From assembly GCA_029260795.1 (NCBI GenBank), contig JAJDCO010000130.1, positions 1 to 64,000 of the forward strand: DNA of 64,000 nucleotides. The letters are read 5' to 3'. Position numbers and translations under genes: made by a program. The notes under the pieces are model-generated. The model did no database searches. It had not been told where the DNA came from and saw nothing but the letters and a program-made list of their open reading frames with translations. The first letter of the stretch is position 1, and every line of letters begins with the position of its first letter. Origin of the DNA: Planctomycetota bacterium. Its GTDB lineage: Bacteria > Planctomycetota > OFTM77. Of the stretch, positions 53,795-62,609 are shown one piece after another.

Positions 53795-54757
53795 GTGCCG
53801 ACACCGGTCACCCTGCTCACGGGCTTCCTCGGAAGCGGAAAGACCACGCTCGTCAATCGCATCTTGACCGAGCAGCACGGCGAGAGGATCGGCGTCATCG
53901 TCAACGAGTTCGGCGAGACCGGGATCGATGGTCGACTGGTCGTCGGATCTCAGGAGGATCTGGTCGAGCTGTCCAACGGCTGCATCTGCTGCACGATCGT
54001 CGGCGATCTCAGCGCCACGATGCATCGCCTCACCAAGCCGAGCTTCTTTCGAAAACGCCAACGCTTGGATCGTATCCTCATCGAGGCCTCCGGTCTCGCC
54101 TCGCCGGGTCCGACACTCCAGACCCTCCTGATCGATCCGGGTCTCGCGGGGAGGGTCCGCATCGATGGCGTTCTCGCTCTCGCCCACGCGGCCGAGATCG
54201 CGCGTGAGCTCGAGGAGCACCCGGAGGCGAGCGAGCAGCTCGGCTATGCCGATCGCATCCTGCTCAACCATGTCGATCGATGCGACGAGCAGGCCCTGAT
54301 GGCGGCCGAGCAGTCCATTCGGCTCTGCAACGCCATCGCTCCGATCGCACGCACCGAGCGCGCGTCGCATCCCGTGAGTGAGCTGCTCGAAATCGGGGGA
54401 GCCCAGGCATTGCTCGGTCGAACCTCCGAGAACCCCATCCCGGCCAGCACGACCCACAGCTGTGGAGTCGGGACGCTGACTCTGCGCTCTCACCGGCCGC
54501 TCGACATCCATCGCTTGAAGATCTGGCTGCAATTCCTGGCGGCTCGTCGGCACCATGACTTGATGCGGATCAAGGGCGTGCTCCGATGCTCCACCCTCGA
54601 CACCCCGGTCGTACTCCAAGCCGTCTACCAGTGGCTCGAGATCGGCCCCGGCGAGGGCCCCGTGCCGGAGGAGTCGATCGTCGTCTTGATCGGTCGCGAT
54701 CTCCGGCGTGAGGAGATCGAGCGCGGGTGGGAGGGTTGCCTCCAGCCCGAAGAATGA
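53795..54757 (+). CDS. CobW/G3E-family GTPase
   Basis: 320 residues from a GTG at 53795, which puts the Walker A motif GFLGSGKTT at residues 10-18 as usual; longer upstream frames have no similarity. The metal-binding SNGCICCTIVGDL motif and the IEASGLASPGP switch are intact. NHVDR replaces the usual NK.D guanine motif. G3E GTPases deliver Zn, Co, Ni or Fe to metalloproteins. No metallo-enzyme lies next to it. Confidence 0.9.
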   Translation: MPTPVTLLTGFLGSGKTTLVNRILTEQHGERIGVIVNEFGETGIDGRLVVGSQEDLVELSNGCICCTIVGDLSATMHRLTKPSFFRKRQRLDRILIEASGLASPGPTLQTLLIDPGLAGRVRIDGVLALAHAAEIARELEEHPEASEQLGYADRILLNHVDRCDEQALMAAEQSIRLCNAIAPIARTERASHPVSELLEIGGAQALLGRTSENPIPASTTHSCGVGTLTLRSHRPLDIHRLKIWLQFLAARRHHDLMRIKGVLRCSTLDTPVVLQAVYQWLEIGPGEGPVPEESIVVLIGRDLRREEIERGWEGCLQPEE

Positions 54758-54773
54758 TGGCGTCCTCTGCGCA

Positions 54774-55415
54774 TCAGTCGAGACGAGACGAATCAAAGAT
54801 GTCCTCGCCATCGTCCCAGCGCTGCTCGGCATCCGGCTGAAGAGCGATGAGCACCGCGCTCGCAAGCTCGCAGAGCTCGGCGTCGAATCCCCCCTCGATC
54901 GAGACAATCTCGAGCGCCGCGTCCGCACCTTGTGCGATCGCATCGGAGGCGGCACAGATCGAGACTTGCCCGTCTTGCGCCTCCGCGGATTCGCACTCTG
55001 AAGCATCGAACGCATGGAGCCCGCGACAGGAGAGCGGACGCACCTCATAGATGCGGCAGCGCCCTCTCGTTCCGAGGAACACGCACGTTGGCGACATCGA
55101 TGCGAGGCTCCGATCGCGCTGAAGAGCTTCGACCCAGCTCGACGACTCCGCTCGAGCGCGCAAGGAACGGGCGATGGTCAGAGCTTCGACCGGTCGCACC
55201 GCGACCTTCTGATGACAGCACCATGAGCAGCCGGCCTCGCAAGCGAGACCGTCGGCTCGGCCCCCAGCGATCGCCTCGTCCACGAAGCGGTGCACCACTT
55301 TCATCTGGTCGACGGCGCCCGCTTCTGGAGCGTCACCCCAGAGCTGCCGGCAGGCCTCAGCGATCGTCACGATCCACTGTGCTCGGAGGGCTTGATCCGC
55401 ATCGAGATCGCTCAT
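54774..55415 (-). CDS. YkgJ-family cysteine-cluster protein
   Basis: 213 residues from the ATG at 55415 (a GTG three bases earlier is also possible). The CxxxCxxCC-type cluster ACEAGCSWCC and later CVFLGTRGRCRIYEVRPLSC are the Cys ligands of the YkgJ (CxxCxxCC) family, thought to hold Zn or an Fe-S cluster. It converges with the CobW gene, 16 nt apart. Confidence 0.88.
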   Translation of the reverse strand: MSDLDADQALRAQWIVTIAEACRQLWGDAPEAGAVDQMKVVHRFVDEAIAGGRADGLACEAGCSWCCHQKVAVRPVEALTIARSLRARAESSSWVEALQRDRSLASMSPTCVFLGTRGRCRIYEVRPLSCRGLHAFDASECESAEAQDGQVSICAASDAIAQGADAALEIVSIEGGFDAELCELASAVLIALQPDAEQRWDDGEDIFDSSRLD

Positions 55416-56116
55416 CACCCGAGAGTCCTTCTCGGTGTTCCGTGTGGTCGACCGGGTCCGATCGACCCCTGTCTCAAATCATCCATTTTTCCCCTCGTGA
55501 CCCGCGCCGTACCGTCGTTGCCTGGGAGCCGTCGCGTTGCAGGCTCGCATCCGCAGGGGAACAGGAGCAAGAGGAAGATCTCGGGAGGGGGCTCGGATGG
55601 GCCGCGCGCGCCTCGACGGCTCGCTCGGCCCCCCCGGCTATGTAAAGGCCGGCGGCTAGCACCGGCTCGGGAGCGGGATCGCGATTCCCGCCGGTCATTG
55701 GCAACACGGGCGCCGACGTTCCGGACAAGGCGGATCGAGAGGCGCTCGATCGATCGAGCGGCTCGCCTCGACCAAGGAACCAAAGAGAAAACCCCTCAGC
55801 TTCGAATCGGCATGCCCGCAAAAACAACCTGAAACGACTGAAGCCGAGGGGTTCCTCGTCACCCGAGCAGATCGGAGATCCGCGACGAGCTGCCCCGGGT
55901 GAGAACAAACGGTGGACCACGCAAGAAATAAGTCGGTCAATCAACACGAGTTGTTTTCTCAAAACGACTAGCGATCTCCGACTGCGGCTCGACGATCGAA
56001 GGGGTCGCCCCTTGGCGTTACAAGTCGGTAACCGACGTTTCCGCGAATGAAAGCGACCGAGGAGGCCTCATTCGGGAACCTTGCAATCCTGACCTTGGAC
56101 CTTATGATTTGGCAGG
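55416..56116. other. Long gene-free leader region before the helicase gene
   Basis: 700 nt with no supported gene. It contains a perfect 18-bp palindrome CGCTCGATCGATCGAGCG at 55743-55760 and a long-range hairpin at 55790-55853. A weak sigma-70-like pair TTGCAA (56081-56086) / TATGAT (56103-56108) with 16-bp spacing lies directly before the helicase ATG; if used, the message would be almost leaderless. Confidence 0.45.
55790..55853 (-). terminator. Stem-loop with minus-strand U-tract
   Basis: Arms AACCCCTCAGCTTC / GAAGCCGAGGGGTT pair over 14 positions with one mismatch around a 36-nt loop. On the minus strand it is followed by TTCTCTTTGG, like an intrinsic terminator. No minus-strand gene precedes it, so it may end an unannotated RNA or be a leader structure. 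Confidence 0.4.
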
Positions 56117-58798
56117 ATGGCAGCAAACTTTACACGCTTCGACGATCTGGAGTTGAGTCCCGAGGTTCGCCGCGCGCTCGAAGAGCTCGGATTCACTCAT
56201 CCGACGCCGATCCAGCAAGAAGCGATTCCGGTCATCCAAAAGGGCCAAGACGTCATCGGCAAGGCCGAGACGGGCACGGGAAAGACCCTGGCATTCGGCC
56301 TTCCGATGATCGAGAAACTCGACGCCGAACGGGTTGCGGTTCAGGCATTGATCCTGGCACCGACCCGAGAGCTTGCCCAACAGGTGGCCAGCCAGCTTGA
56401 GGAAGTGGCCAAGCACCGAGGAATCGGTGTGGCACTGACGGTCGGAGGAGAGCCCCTTCCAGAACAGATCTTGGCGATGGCCGGCCGACAGATCGTCGTC
56501 GGCACTCCCGGTCGTGTTCTCGATCTGTTGCGTATGCGCCGCCTCCGCCTCGAATGGGCCACGATGGTGGTTCTGGACGAGGCCGACCGGATGCTCGACA
56601 TGGGCTTCGTGGATGATGTGGCCGCCATCCTGGGCAAGGTTCCAAAGGAGCGTCAGACGCTACTTTTTTCGGCGACCCTTCCCCAGGCCATCTTGGGCCT
56701 TGCCAAACGTTTCATGCGGCGCCCGGTCCGAATCGAGACCGCTTCGGGTCTCAAGACCCCGTCGAAGATTCGGCAAAGCGTCCACCGCCTGTCGCCCTAT
56801 CAGCGGTTCAATGCCCTTCGCAACCTGATCGACGAGAACGCGGAAGACACATTCCTCGTGTTCTGCAATACGCGAAGGGACGTCCGCCGAATCGAAGGAG
56901 AGCTGTGGGGTCGTGGATACCCGACCGCAGCGCTGTCCGGAGATTTCGATCAGTCGGTACGCTTCAAGGTGATGGAGAGGTTTCGGAGTCGCGAAACGCG
57001 AGTGCTCGTCGCCACCGATGTGGCCTCGAGAGGATTGGACATCGATCACATCGCGCACGTGGTCAACTGGGGCGTTCCCGAGGACGTAGAGGATTACGTC
57101 CACCGAATCGGCCGAACCGGAAGAGCCGGACGGACCGGATTGGTCACGACCTTCGTGACCCCGGAGGAGAGGGAACGATTCGCTCGGATCCGCCGACGTC
57201 TCGGCGACCGAATCGAAGAGGTCGAGGATGAAGGATCCACGCCCCGACGCGCGCAGAACAATTCGAGAGGAAGTGGTGACCCATCCATGAATGGTCCCCG
57301 AAGAAGAACCTGGCGTGGCCCCCGCCGAGAAGAGCGGGCCGACGACGATCAGAGGTCCTCGAACGCGGACGAGCCGCGTCGTGAAGACCAAGGAAGTGAT
57401 CCGAAGCGAGATACCGGGGATCTCGATCGCGGGCCCCGGCGGCGTGGCGGCCGACGCCGTCCATCCCGATCCGGTGGTAGCGACGGACCCGCAAGCCAGG
57501 AGCGATCCCCGCGAGCCAGTGAAGATCGCCCGAGTGAGGATCGCTCCCGAGGAAGCCGACGTTCGAGCAGCGACAGTCGCACTCGTTCCGAAACAGGTCG
57601 ATCCCGGCCGGCCAGCAGCGATGCCCGAGGCGGGCGTCGGCGCGAGGAGCCTTGGCACACGGACATCTTCTCCCAAGAGCATGATGACGAGGTCCCAAGC
57701 TTCCTGGACGAGATCGATGACAGTCCAGTCGCTTCCGATCGAGGCTCGCAGGCCGATTCGGAAAAGCCTCGAGGACGAGGCCGCCAGCGCCGGTCGAACT
57801 TCGACTCGCTCGATCAAGCGGGTGACGACGAACGCTCAAAGGTGAAGGACGACTCCTTCGAGAGCGACTGGTCGTCGCCGAGCTTCTACGAGAAGGCGGC
57901 CGCGGATCGAGATGAACAGCCCCGAGGTGGGCGTCGGTCTGGCGGCAGCAGCGGAAGCGCCAGAGGTGGCCGCGATTCTCGCGAGCGTGCCAGCGGCCGC
58001 GACGATGATCGACCGCATCGAGGCCGCGACGACAATGACCGCTCCGGGGGACGCGGGCGCGACGATGACAGTCGTTCCGGACGCGGGCGCGACGACGACA
58101 GTCGCTCCGGACGCGGACGCGACGACGACCGTCGCTCCGGACGTGGGCAAGACGACGACCGAGCTCCTCGGGACCGAGACGCCGACCGACCGCGCCGAGG
58201 GCGAGGCCGTGACGAAGACCGACGCGATTCCGACGAGCCGTCACGGCCCCGTCAGCGTCCGCGCGTCGAGACGAGTCGAGGTGAGCCGGCCAGTCGATCC
58301 GAAGATCGTGACTCGGCTAGGAGTCGTCGATCCTCGGCCTTCGAGGCGGAGCTGGAAGAGGACAAGTTTGGGGGAGGTCTCTACGAGGAGACCGCCCAAG
58401 AAAAGCTCGGACGAAGGTCGGACACCTTCGAGCCCGAGGTCGACGAAGAGCAGGCGTTCGAGTCGGTGCCCAAGAAGATCGAGGCGCCCGCAGACGGTCC
58501 AACTTCTGTTCACGACCTCCCGTTCGGTGCTGGCATTCTCGAGCCCTTCGAAGAAGAGGTCGAGTTTGACGAGCAGCCGATGAACCGGCTTTGGGAGCCG
58601 CGCATGCGGGGTGGGAAGCGAGTGACCGAGCCCAAGGCCGAGCCCAAGGCCGAATCGTCATCCTCGTCCAGCCGGCGTGACGATCGTGGCGGCAGCCGCG
58701 GCGGCCGTTCGAGCGGCGGCGGAGGTCGCGGTGGCCCTGGTGGTGGCGGCGGACGTCGCGGTGGCCCCGGTGGTAGTGGCGGCGGCCGTCGGCGCTAG
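56117..58798 (+). CDS. DEAD-box RNA helicase with long RGG/RD-rich disordered tail
   Basis: 893 residues. The helicase core (1-375) carries the Q motif (PTPIQQEAI), Walker A AETGTGKT (Gly53-Thr57), DEAD (154-157), SAT (185-187), VATDVASRGLDID and HRIGRTGRAG. The remaining 520 residues are low complexity: Arg/Ser/Asp/Gly repeats (GRGRDDDSRSGRGRDDD), then a short acidic segment (EAELEEDKFGGGLYEET), then an RGG/GGG end. Most bacterial DEAD-box tails are under 200 residues, so this one is exceptionally long. It probably acts in ribosome assembly or mRNA decay, with the tail promoting RNA binding or condensate formation (inference). Confidence 0.93.
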   Translation: MAANFTRFDDLELSPEVRRALEELGFTHPTPIQQEAIPVIQKGQDVIGKAETGTGKTLAFGLPMIEKLDAERVAVQALILAPTRELAQQVASQLEEVAKHRGIGVALTVGGEPLPEQILAMAGRQIVVGTPGRVLDLLRMRRLRLEWATMVVLDEADRMLDMGFVDDVAAILGKVPKERQTLLFSATLPQAILGLAKRFMRRPVRIETASGLKTPSKIRQSVHRLSPYQRFNALRNLIDENAEDTFLVFCNTRRDVRRIEGELWGRGYPTAALSGDFDQSVRFKVMERFRSRETRVLVATDVASRGLDIDHIAHVVNWGVPEDVEDYVHRIGRTGRAGRTGLVTTFVTPEERERFARIRRRLGDRIEEVEDEGSTPRRAQNNSRGSGDPSMNGPRRRTWRGPRREERADDDQRSSNADEPRREDQGSDPKRDTGDLDRGPRRRGGRRRPSRSGGSDGPASQERSPRASEDRPSEDRSRGSRRSSSDSRTRSETGRSRPASSDARGGRRREEPWHTDIFSQEHDDEVPSFLDEIDDSPVASDRGSQADSEKPRGRGRQRRSNFDSLDQAGDDERSKVKDDSFESDWSSPSFYEKAAADRDEQPRGGRRSGGSSGSARGGRDSRERASGRDDDRPHRGRDDNDRSGGRGRDDDSRSGRGRDDDSRSGRGRDDDRRSGRGQDDDRAPRDRDADRPRRGRGRDEDRRDSDEPSRPRQRPRVETSRGEPASRSEDRDSARSRRSSAFEAELEEDKFGGGLYEETAQEKLGRRSDTFEPEVDEEQAFESVPKKIEAPADGPTSVHDLPFGAGILEPFEEEVEFDEQPMNRLWEPRMRGGKRVTEPKAEPKAESSSSSSRRDDRGGSRGGRSSGGGGRGGPGGGGGRRGGPGGSGGGRRR
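58025..58165 (+). repeat. 30-bp in-frame tandem repeat within the helicase tail
   Basis: One 33-bp unit (58025-58057) is followed by three 30-bp units (58058-58147) and a partial one. Each encodes about RDDDSRSGRG. The repeat is in frame, so copy number can vary without frameshift. Confidence 0.8.
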
Positions 58799-58815
58799 AG
58801 CCTAGCTGAACGAGA

Positions 58816-58844
58816 ACGGCGGAAGCGTTTACCGCTTCCGCCGT
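58816..58844. terminator. Bidirectional-type hairpin after the helicase gene
   Basis: Perfect 12-bp arms ACGGCGGAAGCG / CGCTTCCGCCGT with a TTTAC loop, 18 nt past the stop; on the minus strand it is followed by TCTCGTT. Confidence 0.6.
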
Positions 58845-59150
58845 CGATATATGAAGTCATCCCGATCCAATGAACGCTCGTGGCCAACGAGCCGAGAGGG
58901 ATCGGTGTCTGCGCCATCCGCTGGCAGGCTGACCGGAAACGCAATCGGGGCGCCAAAGCGTGCCCCGGTGACGCCTTCATCCACAAAGCCCTGACAGGCC
59001 TCGCGGTAAGCTCCACAGCAGAAAGCTGCTCGGGCAATCGTCACCAAGACCGCCGTCGAATTCTCCGAACACGGCGTGGTGCGAGCTCCCCACGAGCTTG
59101 GCCGCCGCCCGACGACGGGCTGGCGACCAGGCGGTGGGTCCTTTCCTGAC
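58845..59150. other. Intergenic between convergent genes; no gene seen
   Basis: 306 nt. Two antisense frames cross it, but neither shows a ribosome site or recognisable domain. Confidence 0.5.
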
Positions 59151-60881
59151 TCACTGGGCGGGCAAGCGAATCGTCCAAGCACGAGGCGGCATGTAGAGGC
59201 TAAGATCCGCCGAGACCCGATCCGAGGTCGAGGTTGGATTCTCGTACCAGTCCGAGTGCGAGGCCCCGTTGGTGAGACGCCAGGTCGAGAAGTCGTCGTA
59301 GGCACTCGAAACCGGGATGGTCTCGAGTGGGAATCGCCAGCGACCCGGGAAGTGCAGCATGAACGGCATGCCGTCATCGTCGAGAAAGCTCGAGTCACCC
59401 GACTCCGCAGGCAGATCCACCGGTCGATCGGAGAAGCCCGATTTGCCGACCATGTGAATGTCCCACTCGTGGGGGTATTGATGAATGGAGACGTAGGGAT
59501 CGAACGGAACCGAGCCCAGAACCGCCGGGTCGATGGCCGTATCGAAGGTCATGACGAAGCGCACGGAGGCCGCGCCACAATCCGGCCCCGCGTCGGAGCT
59601 GGTGTTGGTGAATGACTGGTGTGCGGGCCGCAGGGCCGAGATCGTCGACGGAAAGAGAGTGTCGATTCGTCGACCGTGAAGGCTGATGATGTCCTGAACG
59701 GTGATGACCGGCTCGAGAGTCTGCTCGCCGCTGTCGACAAAGCGCTCGACCTGAACGGTTCCGGTCGCATCCAGCGGCAGCCCGGGGATGTGAAGCCCGA
59801 AGCGGTGATCCCGCTCGGCCCCGCGCGCCACGAGGTGATACGTCCCCATGACGTCGGTAACATCATTGTCGGCGTTGGTGACCAGGACGATGTGATAAGC
59901 GATGACGACGTCGTTGAAGTCGTAGTCGCCGATGTCCGGGTAGCTCTCCTCGACGGCGAGAGTGTACTCGCCATGGGTCGGATACCGCGTCACGAACGCA
60001 CGCTCGGGATCCGTCGGATACTGGTCATCCGGACTCTCGACACCGTCCTCGTCGGGATCGCCTTCCGAGAAGTGGAACTGATCGTCCTCGGAGATCGCGG
60101 TGGGTGGGTCGGCAGTCACGAGGAAGACGATGTCGTTGAAGTCGTCGTCGGAGTTGGCCGAGCGATCGAGATCCTCGAGGCCGGTGACCAAGAAGTCGTT
60201 GCCATCGAGAAAGCCCGGTCGACCGTCGAGCCGCAGCATGACGAAGTGACGCGAGAGGTCCGCGTGGTTGTTGTGCACCTCGGGATTGATCCTGTCGATC
60301 GTCGTGTAGCAGGCGCGATTGACCTGAGTCTTGTTCACCTGAGGATCGGTCGACGGCGCAATGGCCGTTTCGGGATCCCACTCGCTGACGAGGTTGTCAC
60401 GCCCGAAGGAGTCCGCGAGGATGAAGAAGCCGATCCGCGTCCCGGCCGGGAACACTCGCACCAGCTTGTCCTTGTCGCGCAGTGTCACCGTGTCGCCGGT
60501 GGCGAGCTGGCCCGCGCCCGGGAACGACGAGTTGGTCAAGATGAGCTGCTTGTCATGGATCGTCACCGACCCATCGGGATTCTCGGCATAGGTGAAGTAT
60601 CCAAAGGCATTCTTGTAGCCTGCACCTTCCCAGAGGAAGCTCACCTGGACGGTGGCATCCTCGTCGAGCAGAAGGTTGGGCGAGTACAGATCCGAAACAA
60701 AGGACGCTCCGGCATTGGAGCTCTCGGGAAGGACGCCCCCGACGAAGTCCATGATGTCTTCGGGAATGGTCAGAAAGCTGTCGATGAACTCGCGCTCCCC
60801 GATCGTCTGCGCTGACGCCGATGCACAGAGAATACAGGCGACGAGCAGCGCCGCGGCGCCACCGATGCGAATCGACTTCAT
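59151..60881 (-). CDS. Secreted DUF4114/LruC-domain protein
   Basis: 576 residues with a signal peptide (GGAAALLVACILCASASAQ). A DUF4114-like region (GTRIGFFILADSFGRDN, then DDDFNDIVFLVTADP) is followed by a LruC/DUF4842 region (YPDIGDYDFNDVVIAYHIVL). Both contain acidic DxDFND loops that resemble Ca-binding sites. LruC proteins occur in Bacteroidota, Leptospira and marine bacteria as exported or outer-membrane proteins of unknown function. Its ATG overlaps the upstream lipoprotein stop (ATGA), so the pair is translated together. Confidence 0.88.
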   Translation of the reverse strand: MKSIRIGGAAALLVACILCASASAQTIGEREFIDSFLTIPEDIMDFVGGVLPESSNAGASFVSDLYSPNLLLDEDATVQVSFLWEGAGYKNAFGYFTYAENPDGSVTIHDKQLILTNSSFPGAGQLATGDTVTLRDKDKLVRVFPAGTRIGFFILADSFGRDNLVSEWDPETAIAPSTDPQVNKTQVNRACYTTIDRINPEVHNNHADLSRHFVMLRLDGRPGFLDGNDFLVTGLEDLDRSANSDDDFNDIVFLVTADPPTAISEDDQFHFSEGDPDEDGVESPDDQYPTDPERAFVTRYPTHGEYTLAVEESYPDIGDYDFNDVVIAYHIVLVTNADNDVTDVMGTYHLVARGAERDHRFGLHIPGLPLDATGTVQVERFVDSGEQTLEPVITVQDIISLHGRRIDTLFPSTISALRPAHQSFTNTSSDAGPDCGAASVRFVMTFDTAIDPAVLGSVPFDPYVSIHQYPHEWDIHMVGKSGFSDRPVDLPAESGDSSFLDDDGMPFMLHFPGRWRFPLETIPVSSAYDDFSTWRLTNGASHSDWYENPTSTSDRVSADLSLYMPPRAWTIRLPAQ

Positions 60882-61381
60882 TGCTCGTCCTCCAGGTCGA
60901 CGGACACATCGCCCATCTGATGGCGAGACAGAGTGACTCGAGCGGCCGGACCGAACGGTCCCCAGAGCTCGCGGAATCCCTCGACCGAGTAGGGGCCGGT
61001 CATGCCGCGCTTGATGACGATCACATCCAGCTGGCCAAACTTCTCAGGCACCTGAATCGTGGTATCGATCCGTCCCTCGGCATCGGTCATGCCCTGGAAG
61101 TAGACGTTTCCGGTGATGAGGTCCTCGATCGTCTGCCCTTCACCCGGCTGGGGAAGTGCGTTGGTGATGGTCACCTTGGCCAGCGGAATGGGAGTGCCGC
61201 GACTCGCGACCTGTAACGAAACCGGAATCTCTTCGGTGGTTTCGAAGCTGAACGGCTCATCGCCGCCACCACCGCCACCATCGTCGCCTCCCTCTGCACC
61301 ACCACCACCGCCGCCACCGCAGGCAAGCAGGGAGATGGAGAGGCCCACGACGGCCCATCGGCCGAATAGTCTTCGCAACAT
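60878..61381 (-). CDS. Gly-rich-linker lipoprotein paired with the LruC protein
   Basis: 167 residues from the ATG at 61381 (an ATG at 61414 is possible). The lipobox SLLAC gives Cys21, followed by a Gly-rich spacer (GGGGGGGAEGGDDGGGGGG). A single beta-sandwich like a carboxypeptidase-regulatory/Ig-like repeat follows (IPVSLQVASRGTPIPLAKVT). The domain probably sits on the outer membrane and may bind or present the LruC protein translated with it. Confidence 0.85.
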   Translation of the reverse strand: MLRRLFGRWAVVGLSISLLACGGGGGGGAEGGDDGGGGGGDEPFSFETTEEIPVSLQVASRGTPIPLAKVTITNALPQPGEGQTIEDLITGNVYFQGMTDAEGRIDTTIQVPEKFGQLDVIVIKRGMTGPYSVEGFRELWGPFGPAARVTLSRHQMGDVSVDLEDEQ

Positions 61382-61537
61382 CGACGGATACCCTTTCCGC
61401 AAACGTTCCCTCACTGGGGACGTGCTGAACGCGAACAGGGGATTCGGAGCTGTCGACCCTCACTCATCGAGGCCGCATCTCTCGATGCCATGCCGACGGC
61501 CTCTCCCAATGCCGTCCGGAAGCCTCCGCAAGCGAAC

Positions 61538-61559
61538 AGTAGATCCGACCGGATCTACT
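61538..61559. promoter_or_regulatory. Inverted repeat AGTAGATCCG-AC-CGGATCTACT
   Basis: Perfect 10-bp arms with a 2-bp centre, in the upstream region of the lipoprotein-LruC pair and 48 nt downstream of its candidate -10. It could be an operator or a 5' UTR hairpin. Confidence 0.55.
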
Positions 61560-61606
61560 CAATCGACGAGTCCCACGAATCACCCCTTTTCCCAGAAACC
61601 GGCAGA

Positions 61607-61634
61607 AGTATATCCCGCCCTCAGGCATCGGCAA
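61607..61634 (-). promoter_or_regulatory. Candidate promoter for the lipoprotein-LruC operon
   Basis: Minus strand: TTGCCG (61629-61634), 16-bp spacer ending GCGGGA, TATACT (61607-61612). The architecture is the same as in the divergent promoter at 61718-61745. Confidence 0.6.
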
Positions 61635-61717
61635 GCAGTGGCCTAGGTCCAACCACCCCGACCGCGCCTCTCTGAATGACCTCTTTCATCTGCGCACTCT
61701 CGAACCGCTGCGTTTTT

Positions 61718-61745
61718 TTGCCTTTCTCCAGGAGCGGGATATACT
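61718..61745 (+). promoter_or_regulatory. Candidate promoter for the pseudopilin/GspF operon
   Basis: TTGCCT (61718-61723), 16-bp spacer ending GCGGGA, TATACT (61740-61745), about 195 nt before the GspG-like start. The 12-mer GCGGGATATACT is identical to the one in the minus-strand promoter. Confidence 0.6.
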
Positions 61746-61940
61746 CCTCGCGGTCTAGGGGTTCCAAAAGTCAATCCGCCTCAATGAGAGGCCCACCAGC
61801 AGCGTCCCGCTCCCGGTCCGTTTCATGGATCCGGCGCGACGTCCCGCTCAGGGTCTGTCGAGGGCTGATCGCGACCGGGACACCCGACCGTCCAGCGTTT
61901 TCAGGGTTTCGACTGTCGGCATGTTGAAAGGTCTCGAAAC

Positions 61941-62534
61941 ATGATTCGTGTCCATAAGCGCGAAGCGGGCTTTACGCTCGTCGAAGGCGTCGTGGCGATC
62001 TCGATCGTCGCGTTGCTCGCCGCCATCCTAACGCCGCTCGTCGTTCAGCAGATCGACGAAGCGAAGCTATCTCGGGCCCGCAATGAAGTCCAAGTCATCG
62101 CGGCTGCCATTGGCAACTTCTACAAGAACGTCGGTCAATTCCCGACCGAGGGCGACGTCACTCGCCTATTCAGCGGCCTGACGGCTGACATCGAGGACAA
62201 CCTCGATCGCTATACCGGCGAAGACACAGAGACCTGGTATACCGGCACCGAGAACAGCACCTTCGAGGATCACCTGACGATCAACACGGCCGGCTATCCC
62301 GAGTCCGGTGAGTTCCGCTGGAAGGGCCCTTTCCTCGGCTCCGTCGGCATGGATCCGTGGGGCCGTCCCTACGTGTGCAACATCGTCGCGGTCACTGGTT
62401 CAGTGGACGACAACGGCAACAAGTGTGTCGTGATCACGGCCGGCCCGAACGGCGAGCTCACGACTCCGTCGGTCATGGACAGTACGGACGAGGCTGCTGA
62501 CGACGACGTGTTCGCACTCGTCTATCAGCGCTGA
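61941..62534 (+). CDS. Type II secretion / type IV pilus pseudopilin, GspG-like
   Basis: 197 residues. A prepilin peptidase site REAG|FTLVE (cleavage after Gly10, Glu at +5) is followed by a hydrophobic helix (GVVAISIVALLAAILTPLVV). The C-terminal beta domain includes VGMDPWGRPYVCNI, like the calcium-loop region of GspG, and two Cys. It forms the shaft of a secretion pseudopilus. It is longer than typical GspG (about 140 residues) because of an acidic insertion. It leads an operon with GspF and another pseudopilin. Confidence 0.9.
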   Translation: MIRVHKREAGFTLVEGVVAISIVALLAAILTPLVVQQIDEAKLSRARNEVQVIAAAIGNFYKNVGQFPTEGDVTRLFSGLTADIEDNLDRYTGEDTETWYTGTENSTFEDHLTINTAGYPESGEFRWKGPFLGSVGMDPWGRPYVCNIVAVTGSVDDNGNKCVVITAGPNGELTTPSVMDSTDEAADDDVFALVYQR

Positions 62535-62609
62535 CCCCGGACACCCTGAACGAACACGGGAAGACGCTCGCCGGTTGATCCGGCGAGCGCACTTCATGAC
62601 GAGGCACGC

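Noticed and set aside
55474..55962. 162-codon minus-strand frame
   Set aside because: No ribosome site, low-complexity Arg/Ser content and it crosses the stem-loop; not a convincing gene.
58829..59398. 189-codon minus-strand frame
   Set aside because: Overlaps the helicase terminator and the LruC gene, with no domain.
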